Shown: piece by piece, positions 9,637 through 18,423 of the stretch
Numbering within the stretch: the first letter of the stretch is position 1
How the letters are laid out: each line of letters starts with the position of its first letter
Source of the DNA: an uncultured Pseudomonadales bacterium
GTDB taxonomy: Bacteria > Pseudomonadota > Gammaproteobacteria > Pseudomonadales > Azotimanducaceae
DNA: 64,000 nt
Direction: 5' to 3'
Assembly (NCBI GenBank): GCA_943787425.1
Contig: CALSMJ010000003.1
Coordinates: 248,001 to 312,000, forward strand
Program-made: the position numbers and the translations under genes
The notes under the pieces: generated by a model
What the model was told of the DNA's origin: nothing
The model's input: only the letters and a program-made list of their open reading frames with translations
Databases searched by the model: none

Positions 9637-10076
9637 AATCCACGCCCTCGGCGCGACATAGAGCTCGTAAACTCGCTGTTCAAGCGTTGTACCAGCTGCA
9701 CTTCCAGGAGGCGTCGCCCAGCCAAGTGATTCAAGAGTTTCTTGAAGACAATGATTTAAAGCGTGCGGATGTGGCCTATTTTGAAGCGTTGGTTTTGGGC
9801 GTTAGCCAGCAAAAGGCTGCGTTGTGGAACAAGGTTTGTGAATTGTTGGATCGCGCGCCTGAGCAGATTGACCCAGTCGAAAAAAGCATTCTGCTGCTAG
9901 GGGCCTTCGAGCTATCAGCGCATCTGGAAATTCCCTTCAAGGTTGTCATTACCGAATCGGTTGATCTGGCCAAGATCTTCGGTGCGACCGACAGTTACAA
10001 GTACGTGAATTCGATTTTGGACGGTTTGGCAATGACGCTGCGAACGATTGAAGTGGGTGCGCTGCAGGTTCGATGA
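9633..10076 (+). CDS. nusB: Transcription antitermination factor NusB
   Basis: All-helical RNA-binding protein that, with NusE, binds boxA RNA in rRNA antitermination. At 147 aa it is typical. Conserved parts include [14 protein letters not shown] at the N-terminus, [14 protein letters not shown], the [22 protein letters not shown] segment and [12 protein letters not shown] overlaps with ribH upstream and thiL downstream show it is a central cistron of the operon. Confidence 0.97.
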   Translation: MKSTPSARHRARKLAVQALYQLHFQEASPSQVIQEFLEDNDLKRADVAYFEALVLGVSQQKAALWNKVCELLDRAPEQIDPVEKSILLLGAFELSAHLEIPFKVVITESVDLAKIFGATDSYKYVNSILDGLAMTLRTIEVGALQVR

Positions 10077-11047
10077 GCCTCTCTGAATTCGAAATTATTG
10101 ATCAATACTTTACGCCCCTAGGACATTGGCAGGGCCCGCATACTGTGCTGGGTCCGGGCGATGACTGCGCCGTATTGAGTCCACCGGCAGGCCACCAGCT
10201 TTGTGTATCGTCGGATACCTTTATCGAAGGTGTTCATTTTCCGGTTGGCGCAAACGGTGCGCTAGTTGCTCGCAGAACCCTAGCAGGCGCGGTGAGTGAT
10301 CTGGCGGCGATGGGCAGTGAGCCGCTTGCCGTGACCGGAGCGCTTACCTTAGTGACAGCGGTCCCGGATTGGTTGGCGTCTTTTTCGGGGGCTTTGTCGG
10401 CGTTGATTCAGGATTGGCAGCTGCCGTTGGTTGGCGGCAATATCAGCCGAGGCTCTGAACTGTCGGTAACTTGGACAGTGATTGGCTCGGTGCCGGCGGG
10501 GTCCTATGTCACGCGTGATGGCGCGTCTGCCGGCGAGGATATTTATGTCAGCGGCTGGCCCGGTCGCGCGGGTCTTGCTTTGTCAAAACTACAAGCCGGG
10601 CAGCAACCGTCGGAGCGGCTCGCCAAGCATTATCTTGCACCGACGCCGCGCTTGTTATTGGGCCAGTCTCTGCGGGGGCTTGCGTCCGCCATGATTGACG
10701 TCTCAGATGGGGTTTTAGCGGACTTAAATCACCTATTGCAGGCCAGCGCGCTCGGGGCTCGGTTAAATGCGCAGTCTATGGCCGTTGATGAGCTGCTTCT
10801 GGCGACCGCGGATAGCCCGGCGGCGGCACTGACGCTGTTCCTCACGGCAGGAGACGATTATGAGCTGTGTTTTATCGCGCCCAGCTCGGCTCGTGCTGAG
10901 ATCGATCGATTGGCGCTGAAACTGCCACTCCCGTTGAACCGTATTGGTGAAACCAAAGCTGAATTGGGATTGATGATCGAGAATTTACCGGATTCCGTTA
11001 CCGAATCGATGTTGATCAAAACCTCCGGATACCGGCATTTCTCATGA
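10073..11047 (+). CDS. thiL: Thiamine-monophosphate kinase
   Basis: ATP-dependent conversion of thiamine phosphate to thiamine diphosphate. An AIR-synthase-like fold is indicated by the metal and nucleotide-binding GPGDDCAVL near residue 25, SSDTFIEGVHFP, DLAAMGSEP, GGNISRG and the later DVSDGVLADL and AGDDYELCF motifs. At 324 aa it is normal. It overlaps nusB and pgpA by 4 nt each. Confidence 0.96.
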   Translation: MSLSEFEIIDQYFTPLGHWQGPHTVLGPGDDCAVLSPPAGHQLCVSSDTFIEGVHFPVGANGALVARRTLAGAVSDLAAMGSEPLAVTGALTLVTAVPDWLASFSGALSALIQDWQLPLVGGNISRGSELSVTWTVIGSVPAGSYVTRDGASAGEDIYVSGWPGRAGLALSKLQAGQQPSERLAKHYLAPTPRLLLGQSLRGLASAMIDVSDGVLADLNHLLQASALGARLNAQSMAVDELLLATADSPAAALTLFLTAGDDYELCFIAPSSARAEIDRLALKLPLPLNRIGETKAELGLMIENLPDSVTESMLIKTSGYRHFS

Positions 11048-11541
11048 CGCCAACGCTCGCGAATGTATGGAAAAGCCCAACGCTGATGTTGGCGTTAGGC
11101 TTTGGCGCGGGATTGGTTAAGAAAGGCCCTGGTACTGCGGGAAGTTTGGTGGGCTTGCTTATGTATTGCGCGATGGCGCAGCTCTCACCAGCGGTCTATG
11201 TTGGCTTGGTTGCGCTTGGTTTTGGTGGCGGCATCTGGGTCTGCGGTCGGGCTGCAGCGCAGCTTCAAATCAAAGATCCCGGTTGTATTGTCTGGGATGA
11301 GATTATCGGAATGTTGATTGCCTGTTGGCTAGTCCCCTTAGAGCCGGCTTGGTTACTGTTGGCTTTTGGCCTCTTCCGATTATTCGATATCCGGAAACCC
11401 TGGCCGATGAGCTGGCTTGATCGAAACGTTGGAGGCGGCTTAGGGATTATGGTTGATGACGTGGCGGCGGGGCTTGTTTCCTGCGCGCTGGTTCATTTAG
11501 CGATGTTTGGTGCGGCAAGCGGACCACTGGTTTCGGGGTAG
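11044..11541 (+). CDS. pgpA: Phosphatidylglycerophosphatase A
   Basis: Inner-membrane phosphatase making phosphatidylglycerol from its phosphate. Signatures are GFGAGLVKKGPGTAGSLVGL near the N-terminus, KDPGCIVWDEIIGMLIA and FRLFDIRKPWP, with about four hydrophobic segments. At 165 aa it is typical. It is the last gene of the nrdR-pgpA operon; 62 nt separate it from a gene of unrelated function. Confidence 0.96.
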   Translation: MTPTLANVWKSPTLMLALGFGAGLVKKGPGTAGSLVGLLMYCAMAQLSPAVYVGLVALGFGGGIWVCGRAAAQLQIKDPGCIVWDEIIGMLIACWLVPLEPAWLLLAFGLFRLFDIRKPWPMSWLDRNVGGGLGIMVDDVAAGLVSCALVHLAMFGAASGPLVSG

Positions 11542-11603
11542 TTGTCAAAGTTGATTAGGAATGACAAGGTATCGCCTTGTGATCGTGGTTAAAGGATTGT
11601 GTT

Positions 11604-12383
11604 ATGAAAATTCACCAGATTTATACTTACAACGACCTTAGAAATTTCACATACGTTTTGGAGCTGGGTGATCAAGGCGCCATCGTTTTGGACCCTTGGG
11701 ATGCAGACGAGGTCACTAGGTTTTTAGCGGACCACAAGCTGTCCTTGAAAGCAGTCATCAACACCCACGAGCATTGGGACCATACCCGGGGTAACGAGGC
11801 GCTGGTGGCGGCGCATCAATGCGAGGTTTGGGCCCATCAAAATGGCGAGGGCAAAATTCCTGGCATGACCCGCGCGTTAACCGCGGGAGAAGCCATAGAC
11901 CTTGCCCCAGACGTTGTTATGACCGTTATGGATACACCGGGACACACGTTCGCGCACCTTTGTTTTTTGATAACAACCAACGGTGCGCCCAGCGCCGTAT
12001 TCACCGGCGATACACTTTTTAACGCCGGCGTTGGCAATTGTCATAACGGCGGTAGCCCAGAAGCACTCTATCAAACGATTCGAGCGCAATTTCATACCCT
12101 CAGTGATGCTGTGGTTGTTTATCCCGGTCATGATTACCTAGAAAATAATTTGCGATTTACGCTGCACCTTGAACCGAGTAACGCGGTCGCAAGTCAGTGG
12201 CTTGACCGCATTGCTGGCAATGATCCCGGCAAGAATCAGGTTGTAACAACCATTGGCGACGAGCGATCGATTAACGCTTTTTTTAGGTTGGGTAGCGAAG
12301 AGATTCGTCAAAATTTAGCGCTCGATCAGGCCAATGATGAGATGACGTTTCTCGCGCTCAGAAAACGTCGAAACGATTGGTAA
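11604..12383 (+). CDS. Glyoxalase II-like metallo-beta-lactamase-fold hydrolase
   Basis: The first metal motif is NTHEHWDHTRGN (residues ~51-62), with further ligands in DTPGHTFAHL, FTGDTLF and VVYPGHDY. The C-terminal half (ENNLRFTLHLEP, NQVVTTIGDERSIN, FFR) mirrors hydroxyacylglutathione hydrolases, which cleave S-lactoylglutathione or other glutathione thioesters. It could be a true GloB or a paralogue acting on another thioester. Its position at the head of a catabolic gene run leaves room for the latter. 259 aa; an AAAGGA precedes the ATG. Confidence 0.8.
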   Translation: MKIHQIYTYNDLRNFTYVLELGDQGAIVLDPWDADEVTRFLADHKLSLKAVINTHEHWDHTRGNEALVAAHQCEVWAHQNGEGKIPGMTRALTAGEAIDLAPDVVMTVMDTPGHTFAHLCFLITTNGAPSAVFTGDTLFNAGVGNCHNGGSPEALYQTIRAQFHTLSDAVVVYPGHDYLENNLRFTLHLEPSNAVASQWLDRIAGNDPGKNQVVTTIGDERSINAFFRLGSEEIRQNLALDQANDEMTFLALRKRRNDW

Positions 12384-12421
12384 GGATGATTACCAAAGCC
12401 TTTTTTAAGGAGGTGTAACAG

Positions 12422-13186
12422 ATGCTACCGGTTTGTTTTGTTCTAGGGGCAGGCGCTGGCATTGGCGGCACCGTGGGTGGGCTGTTTGCCAAATCCGGCT
12501 ATCATGCGGTGCTCGCGCGGCGCAGCGATGAGGCCGGGTTAAAGACCTTGGTGGATGGTATCCAGAGTCAAGGTGGTGCGGCGTCTGGTTTCTTGATGAA
12601 TGCGGTTGATGACGGCGTGATCGAGGAGCAGGTTGTAAGGATTGAGCGCGACATCGGGCCAATCGATACGGTGGTCTATAACCTAGGGGCACAAATCGGC
12701 TCCAGGCGTTTGGAAGATACCTCTTACAAGGCGTTTGAAGTGGGTTGGCGAATGGCAACCTTTGGACTTTTTCGTCTTGCCCAAGCCGTGGTGCCCGCAA
12801 TGCGGGCGCGGGGCCACGGCACCCTTTTAGTGACCTCGGCAACCGCCGCGGTCCGGGGCAATCAAGGCCAGCATTCCCATGCGGCTGCAATGGGTGGTCG
12901 GCGGATGCTGTGTCAGTCCTTGAATGCGGAGCTGTCAAGCGATGGCATCCACGTGGCCCATATCGTGATCGACGGGGCGGTGGATGCGCCGGATACCCTT
13001 GGCAAAATGTTGGGGGCAGAGCGGTTTCAAGCCCTGCGTGAAGCCAAGGGAATGTCTCACGATGGATTAATGTTGCCAGAGAAAATCGCCGAGACGTATT
13101 TACACTTGGCGCAACAACACCGCTCAGTCTGGACGCATGAACTCGACCTCAGAGCCTTTTCTGATCAGGCATGGTGGAATCACTAG
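12422..13186 (+). CDS. SDR-fold protein lacking the usual catalytic Tyr and Lys
   Basis: A Rossmann fold of the short-chain dehydrogenase/reductase type. The cofactor loop GAGAGIGG is at residues ~10-17, an NLG (usually NAG) at ~85 and a catalytic-region Ser in LLVTSATAAVRG at ~140. Where the family has YxxxK the sequence reads SHAAAMGGRRML, so both Tyr and Lys are absent. It may be a degenerate or structural SDR, or use a different mechanism. A strong AAGGAGGTG ribosome-binding site precedes the ATG by ~6 nt. It opens a same-strand run that includes P450, VOC and acyl-CoA dehydrogenase genes. 254 aa. Substrate unknown. Confidence 0.75.
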   Translation: MLPVCFVLGAGAGIGGTVGGLFAKSGYHAVLARRSDEAGLKTLVDGIQSQGGAASGFLMNAVDDGVIEEQVVRIERDIGPIDTVVYNLGAQIGSRRLEDTSYKAFEVGWRMATFGLFRLAQAVVPAMRARGHGTLLVTSATAAVRGNQGQHSHAAAMGGRRMLCQSLNAELSSDGIHVAHIVIDGAVDAPDTLGKMLGAERFQALREAKGMSHDGLMLPEKIAETYLHLAQQHRSVWTHELDLRAFSDQAWWNH

Positions 13187-13259
13187 GTCTGTTTAAGGCC
13201 TGATAAGGCAGCAAGGGCCGCGCTTTAGCGGCAGCGCTCAAAAAGGAGTAGGGCACCAC

Positions 13260-13769
13260 ATGCAAAAAGAACTCGTCGTGACGTTTGTGGGCGATGACCG
13301 GCCAGGGATTGTCCAAGAGATGAGCCAACGGGTTACGGCGCGGGACGGCAACTGGTTAGAAAGTCAGATGACGCGTCTGGCGGGCAAGTTTGCTGGGGTT
13401 GCCCGAGTGAGTGTGGATGAAACCGTCTTTGCTGGCTTGGTTGAGGATATGCAGTCCATTCCCGGGATCTCGGTCCTGCTGGAAGCGCCAACCGACGCCG
13501 CCGAGGATTTTCAGGCGTTGTCGTTTGTCCTAAATATTATTGGTCCAGATCGTCCTGGCATTCTGAGCGAAGTTTCTGGCGCGCTGCTCGCAAAAGGTGT
13601 GAACGTCGTTGAGCTCGAGACCCGTGTGGGTCCGGCACCGATGACGGGCGATCAAACCTTTTTTGCCGAGGCCAGTATATTAGTACCAGCCACTGTGTCG
13701 ATGGCGTTGCTACAAGATCAGTTGAATGAAGTCGCGGATGCCTTAGCCCTGGATATTCGTGTGGATTGA
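13260..13769 (+). CDS. Double-ACT-domain protein, GcvR-like
   Basis: Two ACT domains, each opening with a family-typical strand and turn: LVVTFVGDDRPGIVQEM at the N-terminus and FVLNIIGPDRPGILSEV at ~residue 82. This is the arrangement of GcvR, the regulator of the glycine cleavage system, and of related amino-acid-sensing proteins. It has no DNA-binding domain, so it would act through a partner protein. The 169 aa length fits. Its neighbours are an SDR and a P450 rather than gcv genes, so the ligand and target here are unknown. AAAGGAG lies ~12 nt upstream of the ATG. Confidence 0.78.
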   Translation: MQKELVVTFVGDDRPGIVQEMSQRVTARDGNWLESQMTRLAGKFAGVARVSVDETVFAGLVEDMQSIPGISVLLEAPTDAAEDFQALSFVLNIIGPDRPGILSEVSGALLAKGVNVVELETRVGPAPMTGDQTFFAEASILVPATVSMALLQDQLNEVADALALDIRVD

Positions 13770-13865
13770 TGGCGAGAACCCAATAAGGTGATTCTTTGCA
13801 AGGATTACTCAGCGCTTGTCGACAGGATGCGCTGAATCAGCAACTGCTTAATTCTGGAAACCACT

Positions 13866-15194
13866 ATGAATGTCGCGCTGCAACCTTTAAAGCCGATCAA
13901 AACAAGCTTCCTGAAATCCATTCGGATGTTAAGGCAAAGCTACCGGAATCCTTTGGAACATGGTCAGGCCTTACAAGCAGAACACGGTAATGTTGTGATG
14001 CAGAAGACCGGCCGAATGCAAATGGTACATTTGTTCGGCGCCGACGCCCATCAGTTGTGTCTGCTCAACCCGGGTCAAATCTTGTCCAACAAAAAAGCTT
14101 GGGACATGATCATTGGTAGAGTCTTTCCGAACGGCTTGATGCTTCGAGATGGGGATGATCACCGCTATCACCGGCGGTTAATGCAGGCAGGTTTTAAAAG
14201 TCACGTGATGCAGCAGTATCGTGCCGTGATGCTGCCGCAAATCCAGTCCGCGCTGTCGGACTGGCATGAACCTCGGACCTCCGGCCCAACCCAAACCTTT
14301 CCGAAGTTTAAACAGCTGACGCTTGATTTAGCGGCCACTATTTTCTTAGGCATGGATTTGGGTGCGGATGCCGCGCGTCTCAATCGCGCTTTTGAAACGA
14401 CTGTTGCGGCATCGATGCCCCGGGTACCGATCCCAATACCGGGCAATCTGCTTTGGCGGGGCATTCGGGCTCGAGCGGAAATGGTGACCTATTTTCATTC
14501 ACAGATTGCCGAGAAACGCGCGGGTGATGGCCAAGACATGTTTTCTCTTTTGTGCCGGGCAGAGGATGAGTCGGGTGATCGTTATACCGATCAGGAAATT
14601 GTGGATCATATGATATTTCTCATGATGGCCGCACACGACACGACAACGAGTACGCTTACGAGCATGACCTATCTGTTGGCAAAGCACCCCGCTTGGCAGC
14701 AAAAGTTGTTTGAAGCGAGTCAAAAGCTCACCCCTGATTCGGCCCGAGAGCAGCTCAATGAGATGACCCTGCTGGCGGCAGTGATGAAGGAGGCCTTGCG
14801 GTTGTATCCACCCCTATCAACGCTACCCAAATACAGTTTGAAGCCATTTGCTTTTGAGGGTTACGAAATTCCAGCAGGCTCGATGGTGGTCACCTACCCC
14901 ATTCATACCCATTATATGTCGGCTTACTGGGCGGAACCTTATGCCTTCAATCCGGAACGCTTTTTGGCAGAAAATAAAAACACCGACCAGCATCCTTACA
15001 GTTTTGTGCCGTTTAGCGGGGGAGCGCACATGTGCATTGGTCTGCACTTTGCCGAGATGCAGATCAAACTGGTGATGAATGAGTTGTTACAGCGCTACCA
15101 GTGGTCCGTACCCGAGGGCTACGTGATGCCAGTTCAGCAATCACCGATTTCAAAACCCAAGGACGGATTGCCCATTGTGTTCGAGAAGCGCTAG
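13866..15194 (+). CDS. Cytochrome P450
   Basis: Soluble heme monooxygenase. The I-helix oxygen-binding motif is AAHDTTTS (~residue 258), the ExxR motif lies in KEALRLYPP (~308) and the heme-cysteine loop is FSGGAHMCIG (~385). The length of 442 aa is usual for bacterial class I P450s, which need separate ferredoxin and reductase; none is encoded nearby. The sequence style resembles P450s acting on hydrophobic isoprenoid or steroid-type substrates, but substrate cannot be deduced. The adjacent VOC, flavin monooxygenase and acyl-CoA dehydrogenases suggest a role in degrading such a compound. Confidence 0.93.
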   Translation: MNVALQPLKPIKTSFLKSIRMLRQSYRNPLEHGQALQAEHGNVVMQKTGRMQMVHLFGADAHQLCLLNPGQILSNKKAWDMIIGRVFPNGLMLRDGDDHRYHRRLMQAGFKSHVMQQYRAVMLPQIQSALSDWHEPRTSGPTQTFPKFKQLTLDLAATIFLGMDLGADAARLNRAFETTVAASMPRVPIPIPGNLLWRGIRARAEMVTYFHSQIAEKRAGDGQDMFSLLCRAEDESGDRYTDQEIVDHMIFLMMAAHDTTTSTLTSMTYLLAKHPAWQQKLFEASQKLTPDSAREQLNEMTLLAAVMKEALRLYPPLSTLPKYSLKPFAFEGYEIPAGSMVVTYPIHTHYMSAYWAEPYAFNPERFLAENKNTDQHPYSFVPFSGGAHMCIGLHFAEMQIKLVMNELLQRYQWSVPEGYVMPVQQSPISKPKDGLPIVFEKR

Positions 15195-15237
15195 CGCGCA
15201 AGGGGCGGCTCAATTACGCTTGCGGGAAAGGAGGTTT

Positions 15238-15768
15238 ATGATGCTCAGTTGGTCCCACGCGGTACTATATGTCCAAACACTGCAACCGATGCTGGCGTTT
15301 TATTGCGAAGTCTTAGGCTTTTTAATTACCGACCGGGGCCCGCTTGCCGAGGGCGCGCCGGAGATCGTATTTTTAAGTCAAGATCCAGAGGCGCATCACC
15401 AGTTAGCGATGGTGGCAACCCGTCGAGATACAAAGCCTTCCAACTCGGTCAACCACTTTGCGTTTCGGGTTGCTGAGTTTAATGCGCTCCAAGGGTTCCA
15501 TGAAAAGCTCAAAGCGATCAGTGCGATAACGATTAATCCGTTGTCCCATGGCAATACGCTCTCGCTATACTTTAATGATCCGGAAGGCAACGGCATTGAA
15601 CTTTTCTGGGAAACGCCTTGGCATGTGGCGCAACCCCAGGGGAAGCCTTGGGATCCAAGCCTGACAGAAGCAGACGCCCTGGCCTGGCTGCAAGAAACGT
15701 TTGGCAATGAGCCGAGTTTCGAGCCCCTTGCAGACTATCAAGCAAGGCGCCGGGCAACGGGGCAATGA
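15238..15768 (+). CDS. VOC-family protein, extradiol-dioxygenase/glyoxalase-like
   Basis: Paired beta-alpha-beta-beta-beta modules of the vicinal oxygen chelate fold. Likely metal ligands are His in SWSHAVLYV (residue ~5), His in VNHFAFRV (~70) and Glu in GNGIELFWE (~118). The DPEGNGIELF signature is common in catechol 2,3-dioxygenase-like proteins. I placed the start at the ATG at 15238, directly after a perfect AAAGGAGG ribosome-binding site, although the frame is open from 15175. It follows the P450 by 43 nt. Ring cleavage or isomerisation is plausible; the exact reaction is unknown. Confidence 0.82.
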   Translation: MMLSWSHAVLYVQTLQPMLAFYCEVLGFLITDRGPLAEGAPEIVFLSQDPEAHHQLAMVATRRDTKPSNSVNHFAFRVAEFNALQGFHEKLKAISAITINPLSHGNTLSLYFNDPEGNGIELFWETPWHVAQPQGKPWDPSLTEADALAWLQETFGNEPSFEPLADYQARRRATGQ

Positions 15769-15867
15769 TTCGATTTAGCGCTTGATCGCCCGCTCGAGAT
15801 TCAGCGTCGGCTGCATATTGGGTGCAGGCATTTCTTTACAATATCCTCTTACAAGGCGAGGAACGCC

Positions 15868-17043
15868 ATGAAGGCCTTAAATGTTGTGATTGTCGGGGCG
15901 GGTATTGGCGGCCTCACGCACGCCCTATGCTTGAGTCGCGCCGGGCATCGGGTGACGATCCTTGAGGCCAATCCGAGCGCTGAGTTTTTCGGCGCGGGTA
16001 TTCAAATCTCTCCGAATGCAACCAAGGTCCTGCAATCGATAGGGCTTGGACCTGAGCTCGCGCGCGCGGCGAACGTGCCAGAGTACGCCAGCTTTCGTCA
16101 TTGGCGCACGGGCGCAAACATCCACCAGACGCGGTTGGGGTCATCGATAAACGAACAATTTGGCGCACCCTATTACCATCTTCTGCGATCCGACTTAATG
16201 CGGTTACTGATGGATGCGGTTGTGCAAGATGCTCGAATCGACCTGATCTTTGGCGTCAAGGTTTCAGGGTTTGAAGTACAAGGTGACGCTGTCTCGGTTC
16301 GAAGCAAAGATGCGTCCTTCACGGGTCAAGTTTTGGTAGGCGCTGATGGCATTCATTCGAGTATCCGCCACGGCCTTTTCGGCAACCAAGCACCTCGCTT
16401 TACCGGCCAAGTTGCGTGGCGTTTCTTGGTGCCGGCAGCGGGTCTCGACCCGAGCCTGGTTGCGCCGGCTGTTATGGCCTGGTGGGGGCCGGGTCAGCAT
16501 TTTGTCCAGTACCTTGTTGGCCAAGGGCAATGGGTGAATTGTGTTTGCATTTTGGAATCCACCCAGTGGGCGCAGGAGTCGTGGGTTCAGCGGGGTGAGA
16601 TCACAGACGTTGCAGAAGATTTTAAGGGTTGGCATCCGAGCCTTGGCGCTCTAATCAAAGCGGCGGATGCGCCTGAGGTCTATCAGTGGGCACTCTTCGA
16701 TCGACCTGAAATGCCAAGTTGGGGCACAGGGCCCGTGACCTTGCTCGGAGATGCCTGCCATGCAACGTTACCGTTTATGGCGCAGGGCGCGGCGATGGCC
16801 ATCGAGGATGCAGCGGTTCTAAGTCAATGCTTGCGGGGTGGCACGCAGATCCAGGCCAGCCTAAAGCAGTATGAAGCCTTGCGAAAACCGCGGACAACCT
16901 ATGTGCAACGGGCATCCCAAAGAAATGGGCGCGTTTTCCATGCGCGTCCACCGTTCTCCTGGCTGCGAGATCAAGTCGCGCCATGGGCGGGGCGGAAAAC
17001 GATGGCGCGCTTATACGACTATGATGCACTGGCTGCTGTGTAG
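15868..17043 (+). CDS. FAD-dependent monooxygenase, salicylate hydroxylase-like
   Basis: Group A flavoprotein monooxygenase. The N-terminal FAD Rossmann motif is VVIVGAGIGGLTHALCLSRAG, the DG motif VLVGADGIHSSIR is at ~residue 155, and the GD motif LLGDACHATLPFMAQGA is at ~290. At 391 aa it is typical for single-component aromatic hydroxylases that use NAD(P)H. A GAGGAACGCC stretch precedes the ATG. It sits 99 nt after the VOC gene, consistent with hydroxylation followed by ring cleavage, though the substrate is not evident. Confidence 0.9.
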   Translation: MKALNVVIVGAGIGGLTHALCLSRAGHRVTILEANPSAEFFGAGIQISPNATKVLQSIGLGPELARAANVPEYASFRHWRTGANIHQTRLGSSINEQFGAPYYHLLRSDLMRLLMDAVVQDARIDLIFGVKVSGFEVQGDAVSVRSKDASFTGQVLVGADGIHSSIRHGLFGNQAPRFTGQVAWRFLVPAAGLDPSLVAPAVMAWWGPGQHFVQYLVGQGQWVNCVCILESTQWAQESWVQRGEITDVAEDFKGWHPSLGALIKAADAPEVYQWALFDRPEMPSWGTGPVTLLGDACHATLPFMAQGAAMAIEDAAVLSQCLRGGTQIQASLKQYEALRKPRTTYVQRASQRNGRVFHARPPFSWLRDQVAPWAGRKTMARLYDYDALAAV

Positions 17044-17313
17044 CGTGCTGGTATCGATCTCGTCCAGGTAGAAATCCGTTTGGCATGGGATGACAGGAAA
17101 GCGCTAAAAGTTACCTGAATTGGCCAGTCCTTGCCGATCACACGGTTACACGGTTTAGGGCGTGGCGCACCGTGATGGATTGCAACGGCGCCGGGTCTCT
17201 ATCACTATGGGGTTGTTTGAGAGCTCGGCATCAGGGGTCTATCGGTGCCCAGTGCGTATCAAATTCGGTTAGCCCGCCTTCCGCGTGCGAAGCTGGACTT
17301 TTAGGAGAGATCA

Positions 17314-18423
17314 ATGCAGACCGTGCTGAGTGAAGATCAAGAGCAATTTAAACACGTTGTGCAGCGATTCTTTGACACCCACAGTACAACAACGGCGGTC
17401 CGGAAGCTTGCTGAGACCGAAACTGGCTTTGATCCCCTCGTTTGGGCGCAGCTGAGTGAAACCTTGGGATTGCCGGGCACGCATCTGTCTGAACAATATG
17501 GCGGCCACGGCTTTGGTCCGGTTGAGTTGGGCATTATTCTGGAAGAAATGGGCCGAACACTTTATTGCGGGCCTTTTTTTTCTTCTGCGGTCATGGCGGG
17601 CTATGCGCTCGAACTTTTTGGCGATGACGCAGCGAAAATTGAAAGACTGCCGCAGATTGCGGACGGGTCGATTCGCGCAACGTTGATCTTAGATGATCTG
17701 AATCATCCGAGTCGGGTTGGTGGTTTGATCAAGGCAACGCCGGCCGGTGCGCTCACGGGTTCCGCGCCCATTGTTTTGGATGGCTGCAGCGCTGATGTGT
17801 TTATCATTGTGGCGCAAGAGGACTCAGGACTAGGGCTTTTTGCGCTCGCAAGTAAGGCACAAGGCGTCGAGGTCGCAGCGCAAGACTCGATTGATATGAC
17901 CCGTAAAGTTGCGCGGGTAACCTTGAATCAGGCCGCCGGTACCCGGGTCGGGTCAGTCTCGCCGCAGGACCTGAATCGGTTTTGGGATTTAACCAGCGTC
18001 GCTTTAGCGCATGAGATGATTGGGGGCGCTGCTCGGTTGTTAGATGAAACCGTTGAATACACCAAAGGTCGATATCAGTTTGGTCGGCCGATTGGCTCAT
18101 TTCAGGCCTTAAAGCATCGCTGCGCCGATCTGCTGATGAGTCTTGAATTCGCCAAAGCAGCGACGCATCACGCTGGGTTTTGTTTGGCGGCGAATGCGCA
18201 AGAGACCATTTATCCGAGCATGGCCAAGGCCATGGCCGCAGATTGTTTTATGGACATGGCGCGGGCCGCCATTCAGCTTCGGGGTGGCATTGGTTTTACT
18301 TGGGAAAACGACACCCACCTTTGGTTCAAGCGCGCAAAATGTGATGAAGTTTTGCTGGGCGCCCCCTACCAACATCGAGCGCGGATGATTGATATTCTGC
18401 AGGAGGCCCAAGATGTCGCATGA
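17314..18423 (+). CDS. Acyl-CoA dehydrogenase, first subunit of an overlapping pair
   Basis: FAD-dependent acyl-CoA dehydrogenase fold. Features are an N-terminal helical domain (LSEQYGGHGFGPVELGIIL), a short middle domain and the C-terminal YTKGRYQFGRPIGSFQ motif (~residue 249) followed by QLRGGIGFTWENDTHLW near the end. It is 369 aa, and the stop overlaps the next acyl-CoA dehydrogenase gene by 11 nt. Overlapping pairs like this in steroid and terpenoid degraders encode alpha-2-beta-2 heterotetramers in which one subunit supplies the catalytic base. That quaternary structure is inference here. AGGAGAG lies just upstream of the ATG. Confidence 0.9.
   Translation: MQTVLSEDQEQFKHVVQRFFDTHSTTTAVRKLAETETGFDPLVWAQLSETLGLPGTHLSEQYGGHGFGPVELGIILEEMGRTLYCGPFFSSAVMAGYALELFGDDAAKIERLPQIADGSIRATLILDDLNHPSRVGGLIKATPAGALTGSAPIVLDGCSADVFIIVAQEDSGLGLFALASKAQGVEVAAQDSIDMTRKVARVTLNQAAGTRVGSVSPQDLNRFWDLTSVALAHEMIGGAARLLDETVEYTKGRYQFGRPIGSFQALKHRCADLLMSLEFAKAATHHAGFCLAANAQETIYPSMAKAMAADCFMDMARAAIQLRGGIGFTWENDTHLWFKRAKCDEVLLGAPYQHRARMIDILQEAQDVA

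Noticed and set aside
12405..12938. 177-codon antisense ORF over the SDR gene
   Set aside because: Pro/Arg/His-rich shadow ORF opposite a real gene with a strong ribosome-binding site.
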